64,000 bases of DNA from Gnetum montanum (GCA_015680685.1 MNCI01004849.1:263297-327296); one strand, 5' to 3'; numbered from the stretch's first letter, positions 33,235-46,809 are shown. Program-made: numbers and translations. Notes: a model not told the origin generated them from the letters alone.

Positions 33235-36200
33235 CTAACTGACATACATAGGAGGAGGTAGGGGATCATGTCCATCTTCATCATTGGGGCCACTACCATC
33301 ATCTCATGCCTATGACAAGATAACATAAAAATAATTAGTAACCAATGCACATCAAGATAAAATAAATAACTTAAACAAAAGCAAAACTAAAAATAGCTAA
33401 AATAAAAAGTAAACTTGAGATGGTGCTAAAACCACATGCTCTTCAAGAAAGTTCTAAAGGCCAACCTCTAGATGGTGGAGGAGTTGGTCTTCAGACATGT
33501 GGGCCTAATCTACATCTCCAAGATCAATACCCATTAGTATATTAGTCTTGTTAACATTACTTCATGCAAGGGGCTCATGTGAGAACATGGTGGTGGATGT
33601 TTCCCCTAATGTAGTAGTGACCTGACAAGTAGGGGAATTTTCCACAATCATGTTCTTTGTGAACATCTCATAGACCTCCTCCACATTAATACCCATCATG
33701 AATAATTCAAGCTTTTGTCACTTCATGGATTCATCCTTCATCTAGTTGAGGTAGGCATCCCATTCAGACTTGTATATCCATTTGTGGTCCTTCTATGTAT
33801 GATCCCATTCAAGGACCAAACCACAATAGTCTTTTCACTCACTAGCCTTGCGATTGATGAAATCGATTTGGAGCTTCTAGTCCACTACCTATCTAGCAAG
33901 GGCAACCTTACCTTGAATTATGCTCCAATAATGAGCCTAGGCTATCTCCTTGGTGTGCAAGGAGTCTCTATTATTCACTTGGGCTTCTATGAATTCTTTG
34001 TAGTCCTTCAGGTCTATTACCTCTACATTTAGCTTTTCATTTTCCTCCCTTAATGCTACAACTTGTTCCCAAAGGAACCCATTGGAGCATTTGCACTTCC
34101 ACAAAGACTTAGCACATGAGAGTGCACATCTAGTGGCACACTCATATAACTTATGTGGGACATTCTTCAAATCAGCAAGTAAGGAAGGCAATGCATCCAC
34201 CTTCATTGAATTATCAAGGTCCCATCTAATTTTAGGTGTTGTAACCAACAAATAGAACCACTAGGTAACAAAATATGCGTAACCATGAAAATTGAAAACA
34301 AACAAAAAATGAAAATATAAAAAAAATTGAAAACATAAAATAAATAATAATAAAGAAAAAACAAGTTCAAATCTCTTACCAATCTCAATAGCTATCTACT
34401 AAAGCTAGCTGATCATATCTTCAACTACACCCTGCATGAATTCAAGTTTATGAGGGGTTTCCACCCACGGTTGCATGATAAAGGTGGATCCTCTAACATA
34501 GCATCAAAGTGGACCATAGAAGGAAGGTAGGTCTTCATTCTACACCTCATCATAATTATAATATCTTAATATTTCCTCTTCTTGATGTTGTAGTTCCTCC
34601 TCCTCATAATGCCCTTGATCCTCCTCAGCAACCATTCACGCTACCCTAGATTCCCATTCATGTTGCTTACCTAGAATTTCTTAGCACATTTTCTCAAAAT
34701 GAAATATGTAACTAACTTAAAATTTACAATATATTAATGAATTAATAAAACCAAGATACAACATACATCTAACTTCATGGTGTACATCTCTAAGTTCAAT
34801 AGATAACTTTTGCTTCTTCATAGGCTCCACAATCACTGGTGCTAGTTCATTAACCAAAGGCCTCTTAAGCTTGGCCCTAGTTATCTCTTTAGCCTCCTTT
34901 TGTATCTTTCAAGCCTTTTTCATACTAGTTGATGTTGTGAGAGGTTCAACCCCAGTGCTGTCAAAGGATATACACCACCTACCAGTCATATCCTTGGTAG
35001 TGACGGACAATGACTCACCCACAGCTTCTAGTGGATCCTCGTCCTATGTGGTTGGAGTGAGGAGCTTGACACAAGGTTTTGGAAGCTAGAATGGATCTTG
35101 GATAATCCATCATAAACCCTATCTCACCACTAGGAACTCTACAAACCTCCACAAGTAAGCTACAAAGAGCGCAAAGTGCACATGGCACTTTATGTGGAGG
35201 TTTATGTAAAGCTTTTGAATGTTACTCTAAAGCTCAAAAACCAAGCAGGTAGCCCAGTTAAATCAAGTACCTTCAGTAACTACCTACTTCATGTCCTAAG
35301 CTTTCTCCACACCTAAGACCTTACCCTATCATAAAAATTTAGGAAATGCTCAAGATTACAACAAGGAATACATTTCTGTAATCAACAATGACTTGATCTC
35401 TTTTAAATGGTATCCCTTACTACCACAAGGAGTACCTAGCCACTCTTCTACCTCCTCTCGATGATCTACCTCCTTACCTGCTTTGGAAATAATAGGCATG
35501 CCATTGTTTGGAACACTGAAAAGGTCATTGAAAGTGGATGTACTAACCTCTAGAACAACATTCACACCATGAACCAAGGTGGTAAACTTCTTGATTCCTT
35601 GACTAAAGGATTCAATAATGTTCAACATATATGTAGTGAAAACAATTAGGATTGGGGCCATGAAGAGGTCAAAAAGGCTTGCATGAATAAACCTGGCACA
35701 TATAATATTAAGAGCATCATTTGACAACTAGTCCTATGAGGATTCCATCTCATCAAAATTGAGGATCAGGGTCTCCTCAATATACTCTAAAGTAACAACT
35801 ATGACTTCAACTAAGGGAGTAGCCTTTATAACATAACGAAGCATAGACCATTAGCCTTAGTGTAGGTGCATCATGCAAGGAAAATTACAACAAAAATATA
35901 ACTAAGTTAAAACAAAAACCAACAATAGAAAAAATGGTAGTATGCATATAACACAAAGACAACAAGGTAAATATACTCACTTTTCCTATTAGATGTAGGT
36001 ATCTTAGGAGCTCTCGGGGATGAGTTGATGTCTAAGTTATCGAGAGATGGATTAGTCCACCAACTCTCCATTGTCCCATTCTTTTGTCATCTCATATAAG
36101 CCTTAGAGTGATGATTGATGTTGTCTTCAAAGTCACCCACTATCTAGTCCAACATTGGGGCTTTTGGTGAACACCTCTAAAGTTGTGTGAGCTAACAACA

Positions 36201-36787
36201 AGAGGTTATCACCTCTAATGAAACATTGCTCATTCATCCTAGACTTGTAGGTAAGTGAAACAAAAAAAATTATAACCTAAGTATACAATCATACAATAAT
36301 AAAGTAATTATAAAATCAAAGACAACCTTACTTACCCCTCTACACAATAAATGGTTCTTGGAGGGTTTGGAATAATGTTTGTACATGATGGCTAACAATC
36401 AAAGTGTTTTCCATGTTATCTTGATTGAATTTAGGCATCTTTGAAATTTTTAATAATTTTCGAGAGCCCATAGTAGTAGAACCATCTTTTTTTGTTCCCT
36501 GCATACAGGTGTCAGATTCATCTATAAAGAACTTGATAATGAGACTAGAGGACATGGACAAGATGGTCTTTAAAATCACTACTACTAGTTTAGTTGTTAA
36601 GTGTAACCAAACCATCACATTGAAGTTGTGCAAGAGGTACACAAGAAATTCTTTGGCCCCTAGCCTAAACCATATCCCACTATGATCCCACTACATATTT
36701 GGATATTAGGACTTAGACTCAGGGAGGTGGATGCAACATAGCAGTCCCACCATCTCTATAACAATGAGGATGGGCTTCAAGAAAGCC
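33235..36787 (-). pseudogene. Antisense accessory gene of element G (HAD-like, spliced)
   Basis: Same gene as in B and F, opposite to gag-pol of G. The exon 36787-36336 reads FLKPILIVIEMVGLLCCIHL, GAKEFLVYLLHNFNVMVWLH, LIIKFFIDESDTCMQGTKKD, an FCP1-like order. The intron 36335-36244 (92 bp, GTAAGT start) sits where the B and F introns do, before RMNEQCFIRGDNLLLLAH. Then follow SLFDLFMAPILIVFTTYML, NDLFSVPNNGMPI, EVEEWLG (35727-35356); FVEFLVVR and DPLEAVGESLSVTTKDM (near 35000-35170); a Lys-rich stretch with KKQK; and NVPHKLYECATRCALSCAKS, LWEQVVALREENEKLNVEV (34251-33937), coiled-coil-like. The acidic tail GPNDEDGHDPLPPP ends at TAG 33235. Many stops. Confidence 0.78.
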
Positions 36788-37119
36788 CTGTAACATTCAA
36801 CATATAATCATCATAACCATGTAAAATAGAGCTAAAAATTAAAATCACATCAAAAATTTTAAACAAGATAACATTCCAACTATATAACATAAAATAATAA
36901 CACTTAGTAAAAAAATTAAGGACATGACCTAAGCTTACAACTGAAACTTTACACTGTAGACCAAAATGGCCATATGAAAACACTTAGAAAAAAATATAAA
37001 AAAAAATTTATTTTCATCTCAATAACTTTTAACACCTTCCCAACATCTTAAAAAATCCCCAAGACCATGGGGACTTGATGGAAAAAAAAATTTACAACCT
37101 CAACGTTGTCCATCTTCAC

Positions 37120-40100
37120 AAGCGTAGTTCTAGCCCAAGGCTAATGTAGTCCATCAAGAATGGATGAAATAAAAAAAAAAGAAAAATAAACATTTGAAAA
37201 TCCTAAAACCCCATTTTGAGACCTTTCTAACCTTGAAGCCTAGCTTCACCACACTTTTGACTCCCATCACATGGACTACGCTAAGGGGATGAAGAAGACT
37301 ATGCTAGGCTAGTGTAATCTCTCTCTAGGCCCAATGTAGTCCATCAAAAATTGATAAAATATGTTGAAAAATCATGTAAAAAAACCTCCATAAATCCTAA
37401 AATTCCATTTGAGGTTTCCAAGCCATGAAACCTACAATTTTTGAAGTTTTCTAACATTCCCAACATTGGACTATGCTGAAGGAAGAAGAGGACTATGTTG
37501 GACCAACATAGTCCCCTCTAGAGCCTAGCATAGTCCCCCAAAAATTAATGGAAATTACTAGGAAAGATCTAAAATTTCCTCTAGAAAACCCTAAATCCTT
37601 GTCCTAGCTAGTCTAGTATCAACTCATAACATTTTTCATCCTTTCTGACCACCCCAAACTAGACTCTACTGGATGAAGACTAGGACTATGCTAGACCAGT
37701 GTAGTCCCACCTCATGGCTATTGTAGTCCCTCAAAAAATTTGCAAAAGAACCATCCCAAGTGGCCTATGACTCATGTTGACAAACCCAAAAAGCCTATCT
37801 AAAGCCTTTATGACCTCTAAACTTGCACTTTTCATAATTTTAACACCTCACTATTTGACTACACTAAAGTTGGGAAAGGGCTACATTAGGCTGGTGTAGT
37901 CCATGCCTAGACCCAACATAGTCCCTCTCAAGTTGATAGAATCCATTAGAAATCTCAAAAATTGAAATCCAAAAAACCCTATAACTTCATTCAGAGCTAT
38001 CTGATAATAGATCTTACACTTTTTCATCATTCTAATCACCATAAGCTTTGACTACTCTAAGGGAGATGAGGACTATGTTGGGGTAACATAGTTCCTTTTA
38101 AAATTTGTAAAAAATATCAAGAACTATCCAAATTAACACATAAAAACCCTAGAATTTCATTTGACATTGTGTAACTATAGAACCTACAATTTTACAATAT
38201 TTTTGACATCCTAGGATGAAACTACACTGAAGGAGATGAGGACTACGATGGGCCAGCATAGTCTACTTCCAAGCCTAGCATAGTCCTCAAAATATTAATG
38301 CAATAAGTCAAAAATCACTAAAACTACTATTGAAAAACCTTTTCCAAGCCCACATAGCTTCAAAACTTCTATTTCTTACCATTTCTAGTCCATTCCACCA
38401 GGACAAAGCTAATGCAAGATCAAGACTACGTTAGGCTTATGTAGTCCCTCTTCAAGCCTACTGTAGCCCCTTAAGATTACATGAAAAACTTATCAGAATT
38501 ACATAATTTCATTTCCAAAATACCCCCAAAACCTTGTCAGTACTTCTAGCAACCATTTGACCCTCCATTAATCACCCTAAACCTAGACTATGCTAGAAAG
38601 GAATGAAACTACATTGGGCAAGCGTAGTCCCAGTCCAAGCTTAGTGTAGTCCACATTTTGACTCCCAAAATAAGCCAAAAATAACCTAGAAAACACCTCT
38701 AATGACTACAAGACCTTGCCAAGAGACAACAAGATTTCCAAACCTTCCATTTGAGTCAAAATCCACCATTTTTAGACTATTAAATCATGACTATGGTGAG
38801 GAAAGACTGGGATTATGCTGGGCTAGTGTAGTCCCTTGCAATCCCTAGCTTAATCTACTCTAAACTATCAAAAATGAACTAAAAAGACATCAGATCTCAT
38901 CATGACAAAATCTAGAGCTTCACTGGAGCCTGTCTAGCCATGGAACCTAATTTTTCTTATTATTTCTAGCACTTCACACCTTACTATGTTGAGGATGAGT
39001 GAGGACTATGCTAGGCCAACATAGTCCACTTCCAAGCCCAATGTAGCTCTCATAAACTTACCAAAATATTATCTAAAACTACTCAAAATTCTCTTCTAAG
39101 AGTCCTAGGACCCACCAAAGTTAATTTTGATTATAAAAGTTACTTGTTCCATGTGTTCCAAACTTACTATGCTAATAGGAGGTTAGGACTATGCTAGGCT
39201 ACTGCAGTCCCTACCTAGGCCCTAGTGTAGTAAACCTAAAACACTCCAAAAATTGTCAAAAATAACTTAGAACTTATATTTTGGAAGTCTTGGGATACTA
39301 CCAAAGTCAATTTCAACACTCAAACTCAGTTTTTGCAACTTTTGGAATGTAACTACGTTGGAGATGACTAGGACTAAGCTAGGCTAGTGTAGTCGCTATC
39401 TTGTCCTAGCCTAGTCTATTCCAAGATGGTCAAAACAACTTCAAAACTACCCAAATCAACTCTTGGAAGGATCCAAAACCTTGCCAGAACATGCAAAAAT
39501 CCTAGAACCTTGGAAAATGAGTCAAAATTGATTCTTTTTTAACTTTTCTAATCTAGAATCATTAACTATATTGGGAACTACATGCCTAGTGTAGTCCCAT
39601 GGTATCTAGCCATCCAAGGCCTAAATAGGAATGAAAACTAGTAATTTTGCACCAAACCCCTAAATAGTGACACCAATGACCCAAGAAGCCCATTAGGATG
39701 GTTGATCAAGCTCCAAAACTAACCAAAATCCATTTCCCACTTCTAAATATATTAAGGAAGGTAGGGACTATGTTGGGCCAATGTAGTCCCATAAGAGAGG
39801 GAAAATGTAGCAATGAAAACCAGTAGTAACTTGCCCAGAATGGCCCAAAATTGACCTAGAACAACCAAAACCTTGCCCCCATGGTCACTAGTTGCAAATT
39901 TTACTTTATTTCAACTCAAGAATCGTCCAAACTCAATCAATTCTTATGACTATACTAGGGCTTGGAATATTAGTGTATTCACCCCTAGAATTAAGGTTTT
40001 CAACCTTCTAGGAAAGAAAAACGATGTCAAAACTTGTCAATCTTCCATACCTACCTCTTGTGCTAGCTATTTAGACCATTAAAAATCCAAAAATGAGCAT

Positions 40101-40270
40101 ACCAAGCCCTAGAAATTACCCTTGAAGGTCAACCATGCTGGAAGAAGGCAAGACTATGCTGGACCAATGTAGTCACAGAAAAAGGTGTTAACTTTACTTC
40201 AAAATTGCTCCAGAATGACTCCATCATGTGCCCAAGCTTTCCTGACAACCCTATAGCCCCATACCATGGC
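37120..40270. repeat. About 16 copies of a 190-bp palindrome unit, upstream of the G antisense gene
   Basis: The word GACTATGCTRGRCCARYRTAGTCC recurs near 37291, 37491, 37683, 37880, 38071, 38241, 38424, 38608, 38811, 39003, 39187, 39372, 39576, 39766, 39949 and 40152, giving steps of 170-204 bp. At 37490 it is a perfect 10-bp stem with a 5-base loop. Units also share AT-rich filler such as CCCTAAAATTTCCATTTG-like text. The block lies between the head of the antisense gene and pol. No gene inside. Confidence 0.85.
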
Positions 40271-40279
40271 TCACCAAGG

Positions 40280-40689
40280 CCTAAAACAAGCAAAATCTAC
40301 CCTTTTTTTACTAGTATTAGCCATTTTTTCATATATATATTATTTTCACAAATATGACCTTGTTTTTTACCTCATTTTGCATTGTTAACCTTTTTTCTCA
40401 TCAATTGACTTTATACAACCACCATATAACTTCCTACTTCTACCTTGGTCAGCTTATTTTCTCTCTTATAGCCTTTGGATGATCTTATATGGCCTTAATT
40501 TGAGCCCATTATTCATTATTTATATATTATAGCCTTGGTTAACCTTGTTTTCATTTTTTTTTTGTCATTAAAATAGCATATGTTTGCATTTTTATGTAAT
40601 CATTTTAGCATTGTTTATTTATTTTTATCTAGGTCCCATTTAATGTGCTTATGGTTGATAAGTAAAATTGAAGTATGGACACCTGGAAG
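40280..40689 (+). other. T-rich stretch upstream of pol G
   Basis: No gene seen. Runs of T and pyrimidines end in TTTTTATCTAG at about 40624-40634, a plausible intron 3' end, 50-100 bp before the first pol-like codons. H has a comparable T-rich stretch before its pol. This would fit splicing of gag-pro to pol, which is known in Ogre-type Tat elements, but is only an inference here. Confidence 0.3.
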
Positions 40690-43600
40690 AAAATTGCCTT
40701 GCCTTTGAGCCTAAGTGGGGCTCATGGTGATGTTGAATGATGTATTAATCCTAATTATCTAGATCTTGAACTTGCGAGTCTTGTCAACCACATAGCCTCA
40801 ATTTAAAAACCTCTAGAGTGTCTTGAAAACCTAGTTAAAACCCTTAACCTTGAGGTTGGTGACATAACTAAAGACTCTCTAGCTATGATTCCTATCACAA
40901 CACATAGTGGTAAGGAGAAAACCCTTAAACTAAGTTCCTCACTAGAACATCAGCAGGCTTAAGACTTCAACAAGCTCCTACAAGATAGCATTAAGGCTTT
41001 TCCTAGTCATACAAAGATATGCTAGGTTTAGACCCATGTCTAGTCCAACACAACATCATACTTGATCCTACCATTAGACCAGTTAAGCAGAAAGTATGCA
41101 AGATTAGACTAGACTTAGCCTTGGTAGTTCATGATGAGATTATAAAGCTATACCAAGATGGTTTCATTAGGATTATTGACTACATAGAATGGATGTCCAA
41201 CATAGTGGTAGTCCCTCAGAATGATAGAAGTTTCCATATTTGCATCAATTTCCGAGACCTAAATAAAGCAATCATCAAGGATGATTTTCCTTTTCCTTGT
41301 ATTGATTAACTTATCGATACTATAGCTTGACATGTCTTATCATCCTTCATGGATGGGTTTTTGGAATATAATCAAATCAAGATCAACCCAAAACACTAAC
41401 TTAGCATGACCTTCATGAACCCTTGAGGTACCTTTTACTATACCATGATGCCTTTTGGCGTTAAGAATATGAGAGAAACCTATCAACAAGTCATGACCTC
41501 TATCTTCAATGATTACATGCTAGGTTTTCTTAATTATTATGTAGATGATATAGCCATTAAGTCCAAAATGTCCAATGACCATGCTAATGACCTAGAACTT
41601 GTGCTTAAACAATGCCTTAAGTTTGATCTTAAACTTAATCCTAAGAAGTGTGTCTTTGGTGTTAAAATGGGTAAGATGCTTGGCTTTGTAGTATCAGAAG
41701 TATGGATACATGTCAATCCTGATAAGGTTAAGGCCATCTCCAACTTGGCAACACCTACTAACCTTAAGGAGCTTTGGGGATTACAACATAGATTATAGTT
41801 TATTCATAGGTTCATTACTAGGCTTACAAATAAGCTACAACCCATGCCACACTTACTTAAGAAAGGAGTTCACTATGAGTGGATAGCTCAATGCCAAGAA
41901 GCCTTTGAAAATATTAAGCAAGATTTGGTGCAACTGCTAATAGTATATCCTCCACAATAGGGTAAACCATTTTATATCTACCTTGCTATCTCCGACACAT
42001 CCATCGCCTCTATACTTGATCAAAAATATGATGATGGAGCAAAAATGCCAGTATATTACCTTAGCCAAGCATTATTTGCCCATGAAACCTAATATTTTGA
42101 AGTGAATAATTATTTTCTAGCACTAGTCTTCTCATTGAAGAAATGGAGATAGTACCTCTTTAGGAGCCAAGTCAACATCATTTGCAAAGATAACATACTT
42201 AAAGCCATAACAATCAATATTTATGATAGTAATCATATAGCTTGATGGAAAGCCATAATAGTAGAGTTTGATCTTCATTATGTCTCTCTATCCTTAACAA
42301 AAGGTCAAGTTATAGTTAGACAACTTATAATCTTTCCTGTTGATGACCAAGCAACTATAGATTCTAAGTTTCCTGATGAATATGTCAATACTACTAGTCA
42401 AGTTCCCAAGGGTTATGAGGTAATCATGCACTTTCATGGAGCTTCAACTATCCATGGGGCTAGTGCTACTACCATTATAACATTTCCATATAGTGAAATC
42501 TAACCCTTCACTTACCATTTTGGATTTCCATGTACCAAAAACATAGTGGGGTATGAGAGTTTAATCAAGGAGATGATGGTATCTCATGACCTATGAATTA
42601 GATGCTTAATGATTAAAGGTGATTCACAACTTGTGGTTAACCAAGTAATAGAGGTCTATGCATGTAAATCCAAATACTTACAACCTTACAATAACTTAGG
42701 AAAGCAATTGTTACAATAATTTGTAGACATTGATATCCAACACATACCCCAAAACAAGAACGTCATAGTTGATGCCATCGCAATGCTAGCTCTTAGTGTA
42801 ACACTAGATGTGTTTAGTAAGTTACCCACCTTAAGGATCAATTGTGATATTTCCATCACATAGAACACTAATAAAATCATTATAGTAGTCATTCATACTA
42901 CTCCTGCTAGGGAATGGTATGACGATATCAAATTTAACCTTATGCATCATGTGTCCTCACAAGGCTTGACTACTACTCAAAAGGATGTTGTGCATAAATT
43001 ATTAAAGCAATATGTCATTGTAGGTGATAACATACTATGTTGACAATCCTATGATGGTGTATTGTTAAAGTTCGTTGGTAAAACCAAAGCCAAAATAGTC
43101 CTAGAGGAGATTTATGAAGGTGTTTGTGGGGGACATATAGGACCTAGAGCCATGGCCACTAAGATTAGACAATTAAACTATTACTAGCCCCATATGAAAG
43201 GTGACTACCTGCAGAAGGTTAAATGCTATGAGACATGCCAATGGCATAGCAACCTGATACATGTTTCATAGATTGATTTGCACACAACTCAAATTGCCTA
43301 GCCATTTTAATGATCGGGATTGGATATCATTGGACCTATAATGCCTAAGTCTTTAGTAGGATCTAGCTTCACCATCACCATAACCAAATACTTTACCAAG
43401 TGGGTTGAGGCTATTTCCCTTAGGAAGATGGCATTCAAACAAATCTATAAGTTTATCTTAGAGTACATTGTAGCCCATTTTAGCATACCCATGAACATTG
43501 TTATAGATAATGGACCACAATTTAGTAACCATGAAACAAAATATTTCTATCACAACCTAGGAATTAATCATTCTTTTTCATTACCTTATTACCCTCGGGC

Positions 43601-44156
43601 CAACACACAAGTAGAAGTAAGCAGCAAGGCCATCATCAACTTGCTCAAGAAGATCCTCAATAATAGCAAGCATAAATGGCATGAGTAGCTTGTCCATGCA
43701 CTATGGACATATAGAATAATTTTTCACATGGTAATTGTTGTAACCCATTATAGCCTCATTTATGATTCTAAAGTTATTTTACCTCTTGAATTACAGGTGT
43801 CGTCACTTTGAGTATCCTTGACCAACTTCATTAATGACAACCAGAACAAGGAGTTGCAGACAGCAACCCTAGACTTAGTGGTGGAGCAACGTATGCAAGT
43901 GCTTGCTCACATTGAATAATATCAAGAGAGGTAGAAATTACAACATTGTGATAAGTTAATTGTGCAAAAGATCAAGCAAGGTTACCTAGTCCTCAAAGCC
44001 ATCCGAGAACATACGGATAAATTCTTAACCAATTGGGAAGGGCCCTTTCTTGTCACCAGGGACTATGGTAATGGAGCATTGAGGATAGTATACATAAATT
44101 GGAATGAGTTGGCCAATCTAATCAATCACTCCTATCTAAAACTAGATTACATATAG
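40690..44156 (+). pseudogene. Element G pol: RT, RNase H, second RNase H, integrase
   Basis: N-terminal part: LENLVKTLNLEVGDITKDSL. RT: LGLDPCLVQHNI, RPVKQKVCKIRLDLA, WMSNIVVVPQ, CINFRDLNKA, MMPFGVKNMRETYQQVM, YVDDIAIKSK (YVDD at 41538-41549), LNPKKCVFGVK. First RNase H: LLKKGVHYEW, PFYIYLAISD, MPVYYLSQAL. Second, archaeal-type RNase H (42430-42790): MHFHGAS, ESLIKEMMVSHDL, KGDSQLVVNQVIEVYACKS, IQHIPQNKNVIVDAIAML; its first Asp appears as His. Integrase: HIGPRAMATKIRQLNYY, CYETCQWH, then DDE residues at 43323-43325, 43506-43508 and 43614-43616, and the C-terminal WEGPFLVTRDYGNGALRI. Ends at TAG 44156. Scattered stops, many TAG or TAA at expected Gln or Trp positions. Confidence 0.92.
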
Positions 44157-44191
44157 CTGACAACAACCAACAAATAGGCCTACTTTTACCA

Positions 44192-44250
44192 TGGCCTGTC
44201 AAGGCCTTTTAATTTGCCATCATGGACTACTAAGGCCTTAAACTAGAAAC
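44192..44250 (+). repeat. Two mini-hairpins after pol of G
   Basis: GGCCTGTCAAGGCC plus TTTTAATTTGCCA, and GGACTACTAAGGCC plus TTAAACTAGAA. Same unit and same place (about 35 bp after the pol stop) as the 14-unit array of A. Confidence 0.75.
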
Positions 44251-45125
44251 ACATGTGACCTTTGATGACTAGATCTACTACACTATTCTAATGGCATTGT
44301 TTATTTCATTGTAATAGCATGATTTATTTGATTGGTTCTTTTGTCCTCTTGGAGTTGTGTTTGCAAGATGAAGCCTTGGACCATCATAAGAGTGTAACTC
44401 ATTATGGTAGCAAGCCACCACATGACCTTGATGCACAAGATTTGGTGAGTTTATTCTACTTTTTCAAGAGTTCCTATATCATTCCCCTCCATCTAACATC
44501 ACTCCTTGGATCCAACCCCATAACTTGATTGTAACCTTCCTTACCTTTTATAGCAATGTTCATCTAATGTTCAACATTCATGCACTATGGCCATATAACA
44601 TCCCTTCGTCATGCTCCACCTTCAAGCCCATTCAATGTAACATACTTCATTCAATGGAAAACCATCTAGTCCATTGAGTATAACACATCTCACTAAATGG
44701 GAAGACCAAATTAAACTAGCTTTGGCAAAGAAACCCAATGAAGTTTTCTCCCCACCAAAAAAAAGGACAAAGGGGAAGCAAATTTTCAAGAAGCTAAATG
44801 GCTAATGAAGCCTCAAAGCCTAAAATAGTGGCTTCAAACATGCAACAGAAGGAATCTAACCAAAGAAACCTAGGATCAAAGTCTTGGATCCTTAAATGCA
44901 TTCTCCAAGCAACCAACACTTCCAAAGATGAAGTGCCAAAAGCATCGATAGGCCAACATGTTTGTACCATAGCCATGATGTAGATATTTGAAATGCATTA
45001 TTAGCCCTCATAATCATCTCCCAATGAACTCTTTTCTATTTTCTCATCATAGCCATATCTCATCATCACAAACACTCTTAGGCATGGTTTGACACTACTA
45101 GATTAGGTGTCAAGAGGGAACACTA
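44251..45125 (+). other. Spacer between pol and 3' LTR of G
   Basis: No recognisable gene. A purine run (about 44757-44783, AAAAAAAAGGACAAAGGGGA) and AAGAGGGAAC at 45113-45122, just before the LTR start, are the best polypurine-tract candidates. Short open frames here lack known motifs. Confidence 0.45.
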
Positions 45126-46800
45126 GTGATGGACCTGCAGTGATATTTTGTATTCTTTTTTTATGACTCTTGAGTCAATCCTCTAGACATCAACAAAGAG
45201 GGACCACTAAAAAACCATCAAATTTTATGGTAAAACCTTCATTTTCTAACTTGGAGCAAAGACTCATTGTAAATGTGAGATATGTAGTCCATGAGCTATA
45301 ATCTCACATACTTCAACTTTTTGGAGCTAACGATTGCTTCAAATTTTATTATTTCCTTATTTCCCAAGTAGAAATAGGTACCCCATGTCCATATATGGGC
45401 TTAGGAAGTCAAAAAATGCCTTTGGAGTCACCAAAAATAGCATTCTCATGATTTTTGTAGGGGTATAGCCCCAACTATGTTGGAGCCATTTCCAGTAGTC
45501 ACTAGAACTACACTTTCAGTAGTCATAGTAGCTACAACTAGCATAGTCACCACTAAGATCCAGCAGAAGTACAATGGTGAGATTGTTGGAATTTCCAATG
45601 ATACCTAGTGTAGTCATTCCAAGTCAACAATGGCCAACGTAGATAGCATCCATCACCAAGCACAACACTTTCCAATGGGATCCATCACTCCTATAGTTTT
45701 CATCTGCCATTCCAATTCCCAAACCTTGTCCCATTTTCTAGCACCTCCAATGTAGTCACAAATGCCTATTTTCTATTTATAGTAAATAGATGGGCTTTGT
45801 GGGTGTAGTCCATTCTAGACTTACCACAAATGACAACTACTCTAACAATAGCCAATGGACTCTACTAAGCAAACTATGCTGATAGTAGTCAATTTATTCC
45901 ATTAAGTACACTACGCTAAGTAGGCTACACTGATGATAGTCAATGGACTACACTAATAAAAGTAACCATTGTAGACCCTTAATCAATAGTAATCTATCAA
46001 CAATAAATGGTAATCAACCATAGACCCAAACATGGCAATCCTAACCCTATAAAAAATCAAAATTAACACCATTTTCAGGTTCCAAATTTTAGCAATTTCA
46101 AACTTTGGCATTTCTAGCATCCTATATAGCAACATTGAGCACTTTGGCATTTGGAAAATCATTTTGTAATAATATTTTTTCCCATCTCTAGCCATCATAA
46201 CCCATTACAACTGTTACAACCTCATCTAGTAGTACCATTTGGTAGTAGAAATTGGGACTATGTTGGGCACAAAGACTCCTACGTGGTTTCCATTACTCCA
46301 AACATGCAATACCAATCCCATTTCCATTTTTTAGATTTGATGGAAAGCAATGAAAAGTTGCAGAAAATCGAAGCTGGGAAGAGACCAAATCATGGAGGTA
46401 TTCTTTTCCAATGGACTTCTTACTTTGGCAAGCAACTTCTTGTGCCCTTGGGCATATACTTGTACATTGTGAATCCACTCCTTTTTATATTTTCATATAA
46501 ATTTGGCTGTTCATGCTATGTAAATTTTTGGCTTTCATTTCATTTCTACATCTATCTATATAACTACAATTCTATTTCCATTTTTGTTTGGCCAAATCCA
46601 CTTACGTTTTTATTTTCATTTTTGTCATCGTTTCTAATTTCATCCATGGATACATTTACATTTCCATAGCCATTTCCATTTCTGTTCTCTAAGTTCCTAG
46701 GTAATCAAAAAGGCCATCCAAGGCACCTTAAATCTTATTTTTGGATGTCCTTGGGATTCGAGGTTAAGAATATTTTGATGCTCAAATCTTTTGGTTTCCT
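45126..46800 (+). mobile_element. 3' LTR of element G (borders approximate)
   Basis: The start region aligns with LTR A: TCAACAAAGAGGGACCACT at about 45190 matches 2640-2665, and the next 40 bp match as well. A TATA box TATAAAAA lies at 46048-46055, about 920 bp in. U3 holds GACTACACTA and TACGCTA-type words like those of the 37-40 kb array. GGGACTATGTTGGGC at 46254 repeats the array word. The inner end is not clear because H gag begins by 46810. A 172-codon open frame at 46151-46669 has no known motif. Confidence 0.55.
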
Positions 46801-46809
46801 CATTCCAAT

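Noticed and set aside
46151-46669. 172-codon open frame in the G LTR region
   Set aside because: T-rich, with repeated CATTTCCATTT-like DNA, hydrophobic and Phe-rich by composition, no motif, no counterpart in the A or F LTRs.
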